Source: Allomuricauda sp. TMED12
GTDB lineage: Bacteria > Bacteroidota > Bacteroidia > Flavobacteriales > Flavobacteriaceae
Reading direction: 5' to 3'
NCBI GenBank assembly: GCA_002167435.2
Contig: NHBR02000142.1
Coordinates: 3,489-53,060 of the forward strand
Length of the DNA: 49,572 bases
The position numbers were made by a program, and so were the translations under genes. Below the pieces are notes generated by a model. It made no database searches and had not been told where the DNA came from. It saw only the letters and a program-made list of their open reading frames with translations. This document shows, piece by piece, positions 25,301 to 33,646 of this stretch (position 1 is its first letter; each line of letters opens with the position of its first letter).

Positions 25301-28300
25301 ATTGGTACCATCAAATTGAGGGGTACCATCATTCATACTATATGTGTATGACCCAGAACCTGTTGGGGTCCCCGTTCCGTCTCCATTGTCATCTGTATAA
25401 ATAGTGATCGTTGCCGTACTGAACTGATTGCTCGATGGATTACAGCTAAAGTCTGTATTAACGGCATTTACCATCAATTCGGTTGGCTCATCTATGATGA
25501 TGTCCCCTGAACGGTCGGTACAACCTCTATCGGAAACTACCTCAACTTGATAAGTATCGGGGAGCAAATCATCAAACACAGGAGATCCTTGTGGCCCCGC
25601 AATAATAGTTGAAGTTGACCCTTGATATAGCACATAATTTATTGGCGTGTCCGTATCACTTCCTGGTTGAAGTTCTACGGAAATGGTCCCGTTATCAGCA
25701 CCATAACATGTTACGTCGCTACTTGGTGTGGCCGTAATTACCGGTGTATTTACAGTGGAAACGTTTACAATGGCCTCATCCGAACACAATGGAGCTGTAT
25801 TGGAATCCAAGTCGGTAACCAAAATATTATAATCGCCAGGTAGAACATTGACAAAAACATTCGTGGATTGAGCAGGCCCAATATTTGCCAAGGTGCCCGC
25901 ATCTCTCAATTGATATTCAAAATTACCGCTACCTCCAGTGGTGTTCACTGTAATTTCCCCATCCCCTGCATTACAGGTCGGATAAGACGTCGCATCCGCG
26001 GAAATGGCAAAGAAGTCAAACACTTGAGCCGTTACCGTATTGGTACATCCATTACCATCCCTAACGGTGATGACATAGCTTCCTGGGTTTGGTACGATAA
26101 AAGTGGTTCCTGCTTGAAAGCCACTTCCAATATCGTACTGAAACGTTTCTTCTGGCAATCCAGAACCTGTTGATAATGGTGAAACGATATCAATTTGATA
26201 ACCACTTGTAGCGGTACATTGGTTTACTACATCAATCACAGGATTTGGAACCCCTGCTTCCTGTGTCACTGTCAAGGTTGTTAAAGCGGTACACCCATTG
26301 GCATCTTGCACATAAAAATCGTAGTCGACCGGATAGGGTCCTGCTATCTCAAAAGTAGTTTCGGATGTAAATGTTAATGGTGCCGGGTCTCCTGTTGGCA
26401 CATACGCGTAGTTATACGGACCTGTGCTACCAAAACCTCTTACGGTCACCAAGGCTCCCACATTACAGGTAGCCTCTACAAAATTGTCAATAGCAATGGA
26501 AACGGAACTAATATCTATAAAGGCCAAAGTACTTCCACTACAACCATTGGTGTCGTCGGTAACAATAATCTGGTAGTTCCCTGGCGCCAATCCTGTAAAT
26601 GTTCCATTATAAGGAATGGTTTCACCAGTGAATGATGTTGGCCCTGAAACCGTTGCGCCTGTATCTGTATTTTGCAATGTTAGAGTAAAATCACCTGGTG
26701 CTGATATACCTGAAACTTCATAATCAATGGCACCACTGCCCGCCACATTACATGAGGCTGCCAAGGATGTTGCTGCTACGGCTACAGGATTAATGGGCCC
26801 AATCGGGTCAATTTCCTCAATATAGGTACACCCCAAGGCATCCCTTACTTCAACAAAATAGGTTACGCCAGGCACAACCAACCCTGTTACATCAAAAATA
26901 TCGTTATTTGCTCCTGTTCCCAATTGAAATGTTGGGTCGCCCACCAGTCTAAACTCGTATGGTCCTGTTCCTCCTGTAGCTTGAACACGGTACGTGAAAG
27001 AGGTATCCGAACAAATAGCTGGGTCTGCGTCCAAAGGAATCAGATCCAATTGATTTTGATCGATGACCACTTGATCTCTGTCCTCACAACCTTGTGCATC
27101 CGTAGTAATCACCGTATAGTTTCCCAAAGGTAAGTTGGGGAAATTCACGGTTGTACTTGCAGTTCCTGTTGATGATGCCACTACACCTCCAAATTCATCC
27201 ACCAAAACATAGTCAAATGGTGCAACGCCATTGTTTATGGTAGCAGAAATAGAACCATTTACAGAACCTATGGAACAAACTGCATCCGTGGGTGTTGCAG
27301 TAGCATCCAAAGGGTCACTTGTTCCTATGGTAACAGAATACGCTGGGCTCACACAACCTCTACTATCTCGAATAATGAACCCACCATGAGTTCCAGGTCC
27401 ATAGCCTGAAAATATATTTTGTGTGCTGAATGTCGCTCCATTATCATTACTGAACTCATATGGAGGAACACCTTGAGTGGTATCAGGAATCAATTCCACC
27501 ACCCCGCTGGTATTGTCCCCACATTGGGTATCGGTAGCTACTGCAGTACCCGCAATAGTCTCTGGTGGGGAAATAGTTACGGTATTGGTTTCTGTTGTAC
27601 ATCCTCTGGCATCGGTAATCAAAAACTGAAAGGTTGTATCCGAAATTATGGAACCATCGTTCTGAATGCTGTACACAAAAGAGTTTCCTGTAATGTTATT
27701 GTTGTCCGAAGTATATGGAGCTCCATTAATGCTCACTTCATAGATATCATAATCACCTGAAGAGGTATAGCCATTGTTGATGTTCACCTGAATCTGACCG
27801 GGAGGTCCCGCACAATCCAATTCTTGAATTGTTGTGGCATTGGCGATTACCTGTGGCTCTATGGTCGCAGTTACAGAATCTCTACAATCATTGGCATCTA
27901 CCACCTCAATGGTATAGGTTCCCGGCGTAAGTCCGGTAAAACTATTACTAGCTCCCAAAGCTCCTCCGTTGACTCTATACTGATATGGTGCCAATCCACC
28001 GGCTGCATTTACCACTAAGGTCGCTGCGGTAAAATTATCGTAACAAAAATCAGACGCCCCATTATCCAAAGTTAAGGTCGGCGCATCCAATCGGGTCAAT
28101 GTAAAGCTATCGGTAACAGTACACCCATTGGCATCAGTAACACTTACTTGATAAGTCCCATCTTGGGATAAATTGGAGAATGTACTACCATTTTTCGGGC
28201 CTCTTGTTGAACCATCTGGCTGTGTTAGGGTATATCGGTTACCTCCCCATCCGCCAACGGTATTGATACGAACAGCTCCAATATTACCATTTTGACAGCT

Positions 28301-30610
28301 CATGTCGGTTACATCCAGACCGGAAATAGCAAAAGCGGTTGAAGGTTCTTCTATAACCAAAGTAGCCGTGTCGGTACAATTGGTTTCCTCGTCTGTTACA
28401 GAAATCACATAACTTCCAGCCGATAATCCAGTTAAAGGAATTATGTTGTTGCTTTGCCCTGCGGAAACGGGGCCTCCATCAATACTGTAACTATAAGTCG
28501 TATTAAATCCGTCTACCAAAAATCGTCCCTCACCATCGGAATCCCCAACACATGTGACCACCCTGGTCTGTTGGGCCTGAACACCAATGGAACTAATATC
28601 GGTAATGGCATAATTTTCGTCGTAAGAGCAGCCTTCATCATCGGTCACTCTAAATGTATAGGTTCCCAATCCCAGCCCTGTAAATGTGCTGTTGCTTCCA
28701 TTATTGATCGCACTGGCAGCAGGGGCTATGATTTCGTATGTGTAGATTCCTGAACCTCCCGTAACCGTCAAATCCAAAGAAGCCGTTGTTGTGATACAGT
28801 CCAAGCTTGAAATGCTAAAGTCCAAATCCGTGGGCTTGTTCAACGCATTGAACACAATATCCGGAAGTGCCTGCACACAACCGTTGGCATCACGAATCAT
28901 TGGAGTGTAAGTACCCACTCCCAAACTTGGAAATACAGGGTTGGTACTGAAGCCGGCCCCCACGCTGTACTCGTATGGTGCTGTTCCTCCGGAAACTCCT
29001 GAAATTGTAATCTGACCGCCATTTTCATCCAAACAGGTAGGAACACTATCAGGTGTAGCTGTTGCCGTAATGGTTGAGGGTGTACCTATTGTTGCTGTTT
29101 GGGGAGTAGTGGTACAGGTAAAGGATTCTTGTTCATACCGAAGGACCACATCATAATTCCCTGGAGCCAAGTTGGAAAATACGTTACTGATTTGAAACGT
29201 TGAACCATTATCAACACTATATTGGATTTCGTAACCAAATCCACTGCTCACATTCACAGTGATCCTACCATCGTTGGCACCACCACAATTGGCATCTTCT
29301 TCGACAAAACTGAAAATTGGTGGTGGAATATTCTCAACATCCACGGCGGCTGTTCTCTGGCAACCATTGGCATCCTCGACCAAAATATTATAGGTCCCTG
29401 CTGTGGATACTGAAAATGTAGCGTTACTTGAATAGGTTGAACCAAATGGACCTCCATCCACACTAAATCGATAAGGCGCTGTTCCTCCACTAGTAGTTAC
29501 ATTAACATCTACGGAAGTAGCACCACAACCAAAACTATCGGATGCTGTTGCAGAAACCGCTAACGGACTTATCCCACCTCCGATTACAATAGGATCTCCA
29601 TCAATATCGGTTGTAATGGTTTCCGAGCAATTATTGGTTTCGACACGTATATTGTATGTGCCTGGACTTACGTTGGCAAAAGTATAGGTGTCTGCACCGT
29701 TGGGTCCAAAAGTATCAACCGTCACCCCGTTTTTCACCAACCTGTAGGTATAAAAGCCGGGTACTCCAGATACTGCAACATCAATACTACCCAACTCACC
29801 ACTACATAAAATATCATTTGCAGTTACATCCACGTTGATGTCCAAATCATCAACTGTGACTAAATTGGATGGGAACACACAAGCTGTGGCGGAAACATTC
29901 TTCAATCTCACATAAACCCTGTAATCTCCCGGGGCAGTAATATCAAAAAATGGGTCATCCTGATAAGGTCCCGCAGAACTGTTCAAACTATACTCATATC
30001 CGGCAGGTACATTGGTCACCTCTACCCTGCCTGGATTACCACATATAATGTCGTCTTTGATTAATTGTGGATCTAAAGGGTTAAGCGTTGCTTTGAAATA
30101 ATAGTATTGACCTGAATCAACACGCACTCTAAACTCCCCAGATGTTGACAGGTTATATGTTGATCCTGTTCCGACGGTATTCCATGTACAAGCATTATTG
30201 ATGGTAGGGCAATCGTCCACCACAGTCGGTGCACAAGAATTGGGGTCTAATTGCTGCCATTGGTAAGAACTTCCGGATTGACTAAGGGTCAGTGTCCTAA
30301 TATCGCTGGTACCGCACAAAAAGAATTTGGCCAAAGTGCTTCCATCATTGGGGCATACGACCTCCTCGTTCGCACCGTTAATTATGGTTGCGAACATTGC
30401 ACTAGTCGTGAATAGTTCACTTTCTTCGTGAATTGATTCCTCGAAATTAGCCTCAGGTATCTCTTTTTGGGGATCGGACTCTGTTTTACTGGACACCATA
30501 TTTACCAGCATCCTTGTCACATGAGTTTTTGCTAATACCGTGGAACCGAAGATTGATATGAACACCAACAACACGACATATAGCAAATGCCTTGTTTTTT
30601 GTGGGAGCAT
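22301..30610 (-). CDS. Giant SprB-like cell-surface adhesin with type B T9SS C-terminus
   Basis: A 2769-residue protein. Residues 1-28 are the signal peptide, about 75-200 an Ig-like N-terminal part (YQWQQLD, FRVRVDSGQYYYF), and about 205-2680 a string of roughly 29 repeats of 70-90 residues, each with a cysteine near the start, a GG-x-PYxYS-like strand, G-x-Y, and a closing D-x-x-GC motif: the SprB repeat. The last 85 residues are the gliding-motility-associated C-terminal domain (PNFFTPDGDNLNDYW, IYDRYGRVV, WDGTYEGKPLPTGDYWY), a type B T9SS signal. It is presumably exported by T9SS, anchored on the outer membrane, and used in gliding or attachment. No PorP/SprF-type partner lies beside it. 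The repeat unit pairs of cysteines may form disulfides. Confidence 0.93.
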   Translation of the reverse strand: MLPQKTRHLLYVVLLVFISIFGSTVLAKTHVTRMLVNMVSSKTESDPQKEIPEANFEESIHEESELFTTSAMFATIINGANEEVVCPNDGSTLAKFFLCGTSDIRTLTLSQSGSSYQWQQLDPNSCAPTVVDDCPTINNACTWNTVGTGSTYNLSTSGEFRVRVDSGQYYYFKATLNPLDPQLIKDDIICGNPGRVEVTNVPAGYEYSLNSSAGPYQDDPFFDITAPGDYRVYVRLKNVSATACVFPSNLVTVDDLDINVDVTANDILCSGELGSIDVAVSGVPGFYTYRLVKNGVTVDTFGPNGADTYTFANVSPGTYNIRVETNNCSETITTDIDGDPIVIGGGISPLAVSATASDSFGCGATSVDVNVTTSGGTAPYRFSVDGGPFGSTYSSNATFSVSTAGTYNILVEDANGCQRTAAVDVENIPPPIFSFVEEDANCGGANDGRITVNVSSGFGYEIQYSVDNGSTFQISNVFSNLAPGNYDVVLRYEQESFTCTTTPQTATIGTPSTITATATPDSVPTCLDENGGQITISGVSGGTAPYEYSVGAGFSTNPVFPSLGVGTYTPMIRDANGCVQALPDIVFNALNKPTDLDFSISSLDCITTTASLDLTVTGGSGIYTYEIIAPAASAINNGSNSTFTGLGLGTYTFRVTDDEGCSYDENYAITDISSIGVQAQQTRVVTCVGDSDGEGRFLVDGFNTTYSYSIDGGPVSAGQSNNIIPLTGLSAGSYVISVTDEETNCTDTATLVIEEPSTAFAISGLDVTDMSCQNGNIGAVRINTVGGWGGNRYTLTQPDGSTRGPKNGSTFSNLSQDGTYQVSVTDANGCTVTDSFTLTRLDAPTLTLDNGASDFCYDNFTAATLVVNAAGGLAPYQYRVNGGALGASNSFTGLTPGTYTIEVVDANDCRDSVTATIEPQVIANATTIQELDCAGPPGQIQVNINNGYTSSGDYDIYEVSINGAPYTSDNNNITGNSFVYSIQNDGSIISDTTFQFLITDARGCTTETNTVTISPPETIAGTAVATDTQCGDNTSGVVELIPDTTQGVPPYEFSNDNGATFSTQNIFSGYGPGTHGGFIIRDSRGCVSPAYSVTIGTSDPLDATATPTDAVCSIGSVNGSISATINNGVAPFDYVLVDEFGGVVASSTGTASTTVNFPNLPLGNYTVITTDAQGCEDRDQVVIDQNQLDLIPLDADPAICSDTSFTYRVQATGGTGPYEFRLVGDPTFQLGTGANNDIFDVTGLVVPGVTYFVEVRDALGCTYIEEIDPIGPINPVAVAATSLAASCNVAGSGAIDYEVSGISAPGDFTLTLQNTDTGATVSGPTSFTGETIPYNGTFTGLAPGNYQIIVTDDTNGCSGSTLAFIDISSVSIAIDNFVEATCNVGALVTVRGFGSTGPYNYAYVPTGDPAPLTFTSETTFEIAGPYPVDYDFYVQDANGCTALTTLTVTQEAGVPNPVIDVVNQCTATSGYQIDIVSPLSTGSGLPEETFQYDIGSGFQAGTTFIVPNPGSYVITVRDGNGCTNTVTAQVFDFFAISADATSYPTCNAGDGEITVNTTGGSGNFEYQLRDAGTLANIGPAQSTNVFVNVLPGDYNILVTDLDSNTAPLCSDEAIVNVSTVNTPVITATPSSDVTCYGADNGTISVELQPGSDTDTPINYVLYQGSTSTIIAGPQGSPVFDDLLPDTYQVEVVSDRGCTDRSGDIIIDEPTELMVNAVNTDFSCNPSSNQFSTATITIYTDDNGDGTGTPTGSGSYTYSMNDGTPQFDGTNFQTSNTFEVIDNGTDQTIILTARDQNGCEETATVTINTPTDITFSYNVNQITCDTSGTGVSTGSIDIIVNEGPGNYEVEILPLGSEPARSSGGSDRVTWDIATPGDYIFAVTDVGSGGCTYLTTTINMPEYNTIEAVIAEVDPVTCFNGSDGSISLEINNYSGVYNYEVFTRDNAGVETSTGVTGTFDTNAPINTPEIIPNVPAGNLVVHIEALDSPYCDAVSNVTTVRSPDRPLTVDAIQTSPVTCNVPGFGEITATGDGGWGTYEYQLVASDGTILVDYPNTNPVFENLSTDTYTVNVRDLRGCESTVDINLPLPVPITADIQVVSPLACNNDNDAVIEAYNVAGGQGPGNYLYQLNRITDGTNSGLQTTATFANLSAGQYTITIFDGWNCSFTTMPIEIQDPEIVVAELVELQPPGCGDLGRMELTVTNPEPGVDYFYRRSGTTDPFMPFGAGMTSVEISEDITIDPGPFQYDVQNSNGCPFEKSNQISLDPAAPLVIALDLTNATINCAGEATGIIRSEAFGGIGNYVYTLVNSNTLPPSAATIVRPAQSSGIFRELNPGTYYVYAQSGGCEAISDPIVIEPKDPLVLDYLEAVPVLCAGDMNGQIIIEASGGTGQIRYSISDTLSEFFEGDDSVNPNRKTFNDLAPRTYDIIIQDDLGCTITRTVEITQPMELVAGVVETTPETCMGDGDGSMMLEVTGGTAPYYTSVNSADDADFVQNDSLFFDNLQGGESYVIFVRDANGCQTNVIAEIGIGIDIVAEPVVEYGCEGIFPNSTATVNIEDDSQLSDLLFSLDVDDIQMATNQRTFGDLPAGEHTVFIYHANGCVTFVEFEIEAYEPLTLEAIKSGPNEVTAMATGGFGGYEYFFQGESYGEVNTFNINVDSNINIMVRDQNGCEATLVMPFNFEGMPEMPNFFTPDGDNLNDYWYPENREYFPFIDVIIYDRYGRVVARLDQVKKWDGTYEGKPLPTGDYWYVVNANDNEKQKFVGHFTLYR

Positions 30611-30765
30611 AGGTTAAGTCTTGTTAAGAAGAATATTCAGATTTGGGACCTCAATATTCTTAGATAGTAATTTTCTATTCTTATAAAATTCTCATTATAT
30701 TCAATACACCCGATAACCTAAAAGTTACCGTTTATCTATAAAATCTGTTATTTTAACGTAAAAGT

Positions 30766-31884
30766 ATGCAAAAAAGTCTGTGGTTACCTTATTTTTTCGT
30801 TGTACTGCTCAGTACATCCTGTGCCCAAAAATCAGACAAGGGCATAAATATTCCCGAAACCCTTGATTTTACTACAGAACTCGTAGTTGGAGACATCCAA
30901 AACCCTTGGGGTATGGTTTTCCTACAAAACAATGCCATTTTAATCTCTGAAAAGTCTGGGAAACTGTTACTTAACAATTCAGGAAAGACCTCAGAAGTTG
31001 AAAATTTGCCATCAATCTACAACAGAGGACAAGGTGGGTTGATGGATATTGAGCTACATCCTGATTATGAAAACAATGGTTGGATCTATTTCTCCTATGC
31101 CTCCACTGATGGTGAAGGAAAAGGAGGAAACACCGCTATAATGCGTGCTAAATTATCAGGAAACAGACTTGAGGACAAACAGGTTTTATATAAAGCCTCT
31201 CCGAACTCCACGCGAGGACAACATTTTGGGTCCAGAATAGAATTTGATAAAGACGGGTATTTATTCTTTTCCATAGGGGAAAGAGGAAATAGGGATGTGA
31301 ATCCTCAGGACATCACTCGACATGGTGGAAAAATATACCGTTTGCATGATGATGGCAGCATTCCTAAAGACAATCCTTTTATTGGTAAGAGGGGTGCAAA
31401 GACGGCTATTTACAGCTATGGACACCGGAATCCGCAGGGTCTTGCCCTTCATCCAGAAACTGGAGTTCTATGGGAACATGAACACGGACCTAGGGGTGGG
31501 GATGAAATCAATATCATTGAAAAAGGTAAAAATTATGGTTGGCCAATAATCACTTACGGTATTAATTATAGCGGCACAGAAATTACCGATGAAACCAAAA
31601 GGCCCGGAATGGAACAGCCACTTTACCAATGGACACCTTCTATTGCACCATCTGGGATGACGTTTGTTACTTCCGATAAATACCCCAAATGGAAGGGCAA
31701 TTTATTAGTTGGCTCACTAGCTTTTCAATATTTGGAACGATTAGAGTTATATGACAATAAAGTAGTCTACCGAGAAAAATTACTGGATGGTATGGGGCGT
31801 GTTCGGAATGTACGCCAAGGCCCCGATGGATTTATTTATGTTGGAATTGAAGGCAAGGGCATTTTCCGTTTGATTCCTAAGTAA
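30766..31884 (+). CDS. PQQ-dependent sugar dehydrogenase lipoprotein (GDH/SDH-type)
   Basis: A 372-residue protein. The N-terminus (MQKSLWLPYFFVVLLSTSC) is a lipoprotein signal with the cysteine near 19. The mature part is the six-bladed GDH/sorbosone dehydrogenase propeller: NPWGMVFL, RGQGGLMDIELHP, HFGSRIEFDKDGYLFFSIGE, YSYGHRNPQGLALHP, HEHGPRGGDEIN and VRQGPDGFIYVG. It resembles E. coli YliI, an aldose dehydrogenase that uses PQQ. No pqq synthesis gene is in the window, so the cofactor may come from elsewhere. It is convergent with murQ (12-nt gap). Confidence 0.9.
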   Translation: MQKSLWLPYFFVVLLSTSCAQKSDKGINIPETLDFTTELVVGDIQNPWGMVFLQNNAILISEKSGKLLLNNSGKTSEVENLPSIYNRGQGGLMDIELHPDYENNGWIYFSYASTDGEGKGGNTAIMRAKLSGNRLEDKQVLYKASPNSTRGQHFGSRIEFDKDGYLFFSIGERGNRDVNPQDITRHGGKIYRLHDDGSIPKDNPFIGKRGAKTAIYSYGHRNPQGLALHPETGVLWEHEHGPRGGDEINIIEKGKNYGWPIITYGINYSGTEITDETKRPGMEQPLYQWTPSIAPSGMTFVTSDKYPKWKGNLLVGSLAFQYLERLELYDNKVVYREKLLDGMGRVRNVRQGPDGFIYVGIEGKGIFRLIPK

Positions 31885-31895
31885 ACCAACTCCAA

Positions 31896-32711
31896 TTATT
31901 TTAAGGCATCTATCGCCAATTTTACCGAGCCATATTCTTTTAGCACCTTTTCGGCTTCATCATAACTCAATCCAAGTTCCTCCATGATATAGCGCGTGCC
32001 TCTATCCACCAATTTAGTGTTGCTCAATTGCATATTTACCATTTTGTTTCCCTTGACCCGACCCACTCGAATCATCAAAGCGGTGGAAATCATGTTGAGT
32101 ACTAATTTTTGACTCGTCCCACTTTTCATTCGGGTACTTCCCGTTAAAAACTCCGGCCCCACATTAACTTCAATTGGAATATCGGCAGCTTGAGCCAATG
32201 GAGAACCTGGATTATTGGTGATTCCAACTGTAAGTATGCCATTGGTTTTTGCATCGGCAATACCTCCCAAAACATAAGGTGTGGTACCTGAAGCAGCGAT
32301 GCCCACCAAAACATCATTATCATTAATATTATATTCCTGAAGGTCTTTCCAAGCTTGTTCCGTATCGTCTTCTGCAAACTCTACAGCTTTTCTTATAGCA
32401 TGATCTCCACCAGCAATGAGTCCGATTACTCTATCATAAGGCATTCCGAAAGTTGGTGGTATCTCGGAGGCATCCAATATACCCAATCTACCACTGGTAC
32501 CGGCACCTATATAAAATAATCTACCTCCTTTTTCAAAACGTGTGGCTGTTTCGTCCACTACTTTGACAACCTGAGGTAACACCAACTCTACAGCATCAGC
32601 TATTTTTTTATCTTCATTATTGATGTTAGCCACAATCTCCAAAGTATCCATTTCATCCAACCCATTATAGTTGGATGGTTCCTCAGTAATCTTAATGTGT
32701 TTTTCTACCAC
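31896..32711 (-). CDS. murQ: N-acetylmuramic acid 6-phosphate etherase
   Basis: A 271-residue SIS-domain enzyme that splits MurNAc-6-P into GlcNAc-6-P and D-lactate. The family motifs are GGRLFYIGAGTSGRLGILDA, SEIPPTFG with the catalytic Glu, ASGTTPYVLGG, and EFLTGSTRMKSGTSQK near 185-200. The length is a little below the usual 290-300, with a short C-terminus (YDEAEKVLKEYGSVKLAI, the helical UBA-like tail). It is 4 nt downstream of a DeoR-type regulator, so cotranscribed with it. It would supply the last MurNAc-specific step after AnmK of the divergent operon. Confidence 0.97.
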   Translation of the reverse strand: MVEKHIKITEEPSNYNGLDEMDTLEIVANINNEDKKIADAVELVLPQVVKVVDETATRFEKGGRLFYIGAGTSGRLGILDASEIPPTFGMPYDRVIGLIAGGDHAIRKAVEFAEDDTEQAWKDLQEYNINDNDVLVGIAASGTTPYVLGGIADAKTNGILTVGITNNPGSPLAQAADIPIEVNVGPEFLTGSTRMKSGTSQKLVLNMISTALMIRVGRVKGNKMVNMQLSNTKLVDRGTRYIMEELGLSYDEAEKVLKEYGSVKLAIDALK

Positions 32712-32715
32712 TATA

Positions 32716-33465
32716 TTATAATATTTGTATGTTCAAATTCTTAAATGCATCCAACTTTACGTCCCAAGGCTCCAATTCCGTAATCATAACATCGACTTCT
32801 TCGACCCCACATATTTTATAACGTTGTAATGATCCTATTTTTTCTGATATACAAGGGGAGACCACTTTCCTTGAACTATGAATCATAGCCTTTTTCATTT
32901 GGACGATTTCCCAATCAAATTCCGTTAATCCCTCGATGGGATGAATGGAATTGGTTCCCAAAAAACAAATGTCCACCTTTATTTCCGAAAGCATGTTGAT
33001 GGCACTGCCACCAACAGTAATCTGAGAATCCTTGGACAATCGACCTCCAATAAAAATCACTTCAATATTATCCTTTCCCAAAAGCTGCACAGCAATGGGT
33101 AGACTAGGGGTAAAACAGGTAAGCCTCATTTTTGGGGGCAACTTTCTGGCTATTTCCAAATTGGTTGTACCTCCACTCAATAAAATCACTTGCCCATCTT
33201 TAATAAGCCCAAGAGCTTTTTCTGCAATTTGCGATTTATTTTCTAAGGAATAAATTTTTTTCCCGGTAGGGTTGTAATTGTTGAACCCCAAAGAAACCGC
33301 TCCACCATGCACTTTTTTCAATTGCTTGGCACTATGAAGTTCCTTGATATCTCTACGTATGGTATCTACCGAAACATTTAGCTGATCTGCAATATCCGTC
33401 AATAGAATCCTATTATGGATTCCAACTTCATTAAGTATAAACTGATGTCTCTCTTCTTTTAACAT
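32716..33465 (-). CDS. DeoR-family repressor, probable regulator of the locus
   Basis: From the ATG at 33465 the protein is 249 residues (MLKEERHQFILNEVG). The winged helix reads ILLTDIADQLNVSVDTIRRDIKEL, the standard DeoR signature, and the C-terminal part is the sugar-phosphate sensor domain (VILLSGGTTNLEIARKL, VDICFLGTNSIHPIEGLT). It lies between murQ and the divergent nagB-like gene. Its natural operators are the phased TGCA repeats upstream; an amino-sugar phosphate is the likely inducer. It differs from B. subtilis/E. coli MurR, which belongs to the RpiR family. Confidence 0.9.
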   Translation of the reverse strand: MLKEERHQFILNEVGIHNRILLTDIADQLNVSVDTIRRDIKELHSAKQLKKVHGGAVSLGFNNYNPTGKKIYSLENKSQIAEKALGLIKDGQVILLSGGTTNLEIARKLPPKMRLTCFTPSLPIAVQLLGKDNIEVIFIGGRLSKDSQITVGGSAINMLSEIKVDICFLGTNSIHPIEGLTEFDWEIVQMKKAMIHSSRKVVSPCISEKIGSLQRYKICGVEEVDVMITELEPWDVKLDAFKNLNIQIL

Positions 33466-33510
33466 AGGTTGGGCCAAAGTTAAATAAATCCTAAAAATGT
33501 CACTAATAAC

Positions 33511-33601
33511 TGCAAAATACTGCAAATATTTGCAACTTTTAATATTATTTATTTAATAATTGCATTTTATCGCAATAAATGCAGTTTTTTGCATACATTT
33601 G
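33511..33601. promoter_or_regulatory. Phased TGCA half sites and -7 element between repressor and nagB-like gene
   Basis: TGCA occurs at 33511, 33521 and 33531, exactly 10 bp apart. A second cluster has TGCA at 33561, CGCA at 33571, TGCA at 33580 and 33590. One turn of DNA separates neighbours, so all sites of a cluster lie on one face. TACATTTG at 33594-33601 matches the TAnnTTTG -7 element of Bacteroidota, abutting the last site. I infer repression of the nagB-like gene by the adjacent DeoR-type protein, with the first cluster serving the repressor-murQ side. Confidence 0.65.
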
Positions 33602-33646
33602 GAATTAACTTTTCAGCATTTTGCTAGAACATTATATTTTTTTCTT

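Noticed and set aside
22301..30610. CRISPR or tandem DNA repeats in the long gene
   Set aside because: The repeats are diverged protein domains, not near-identical DNA units with spacers; no CRISPR array or cas gene is visible in the window.
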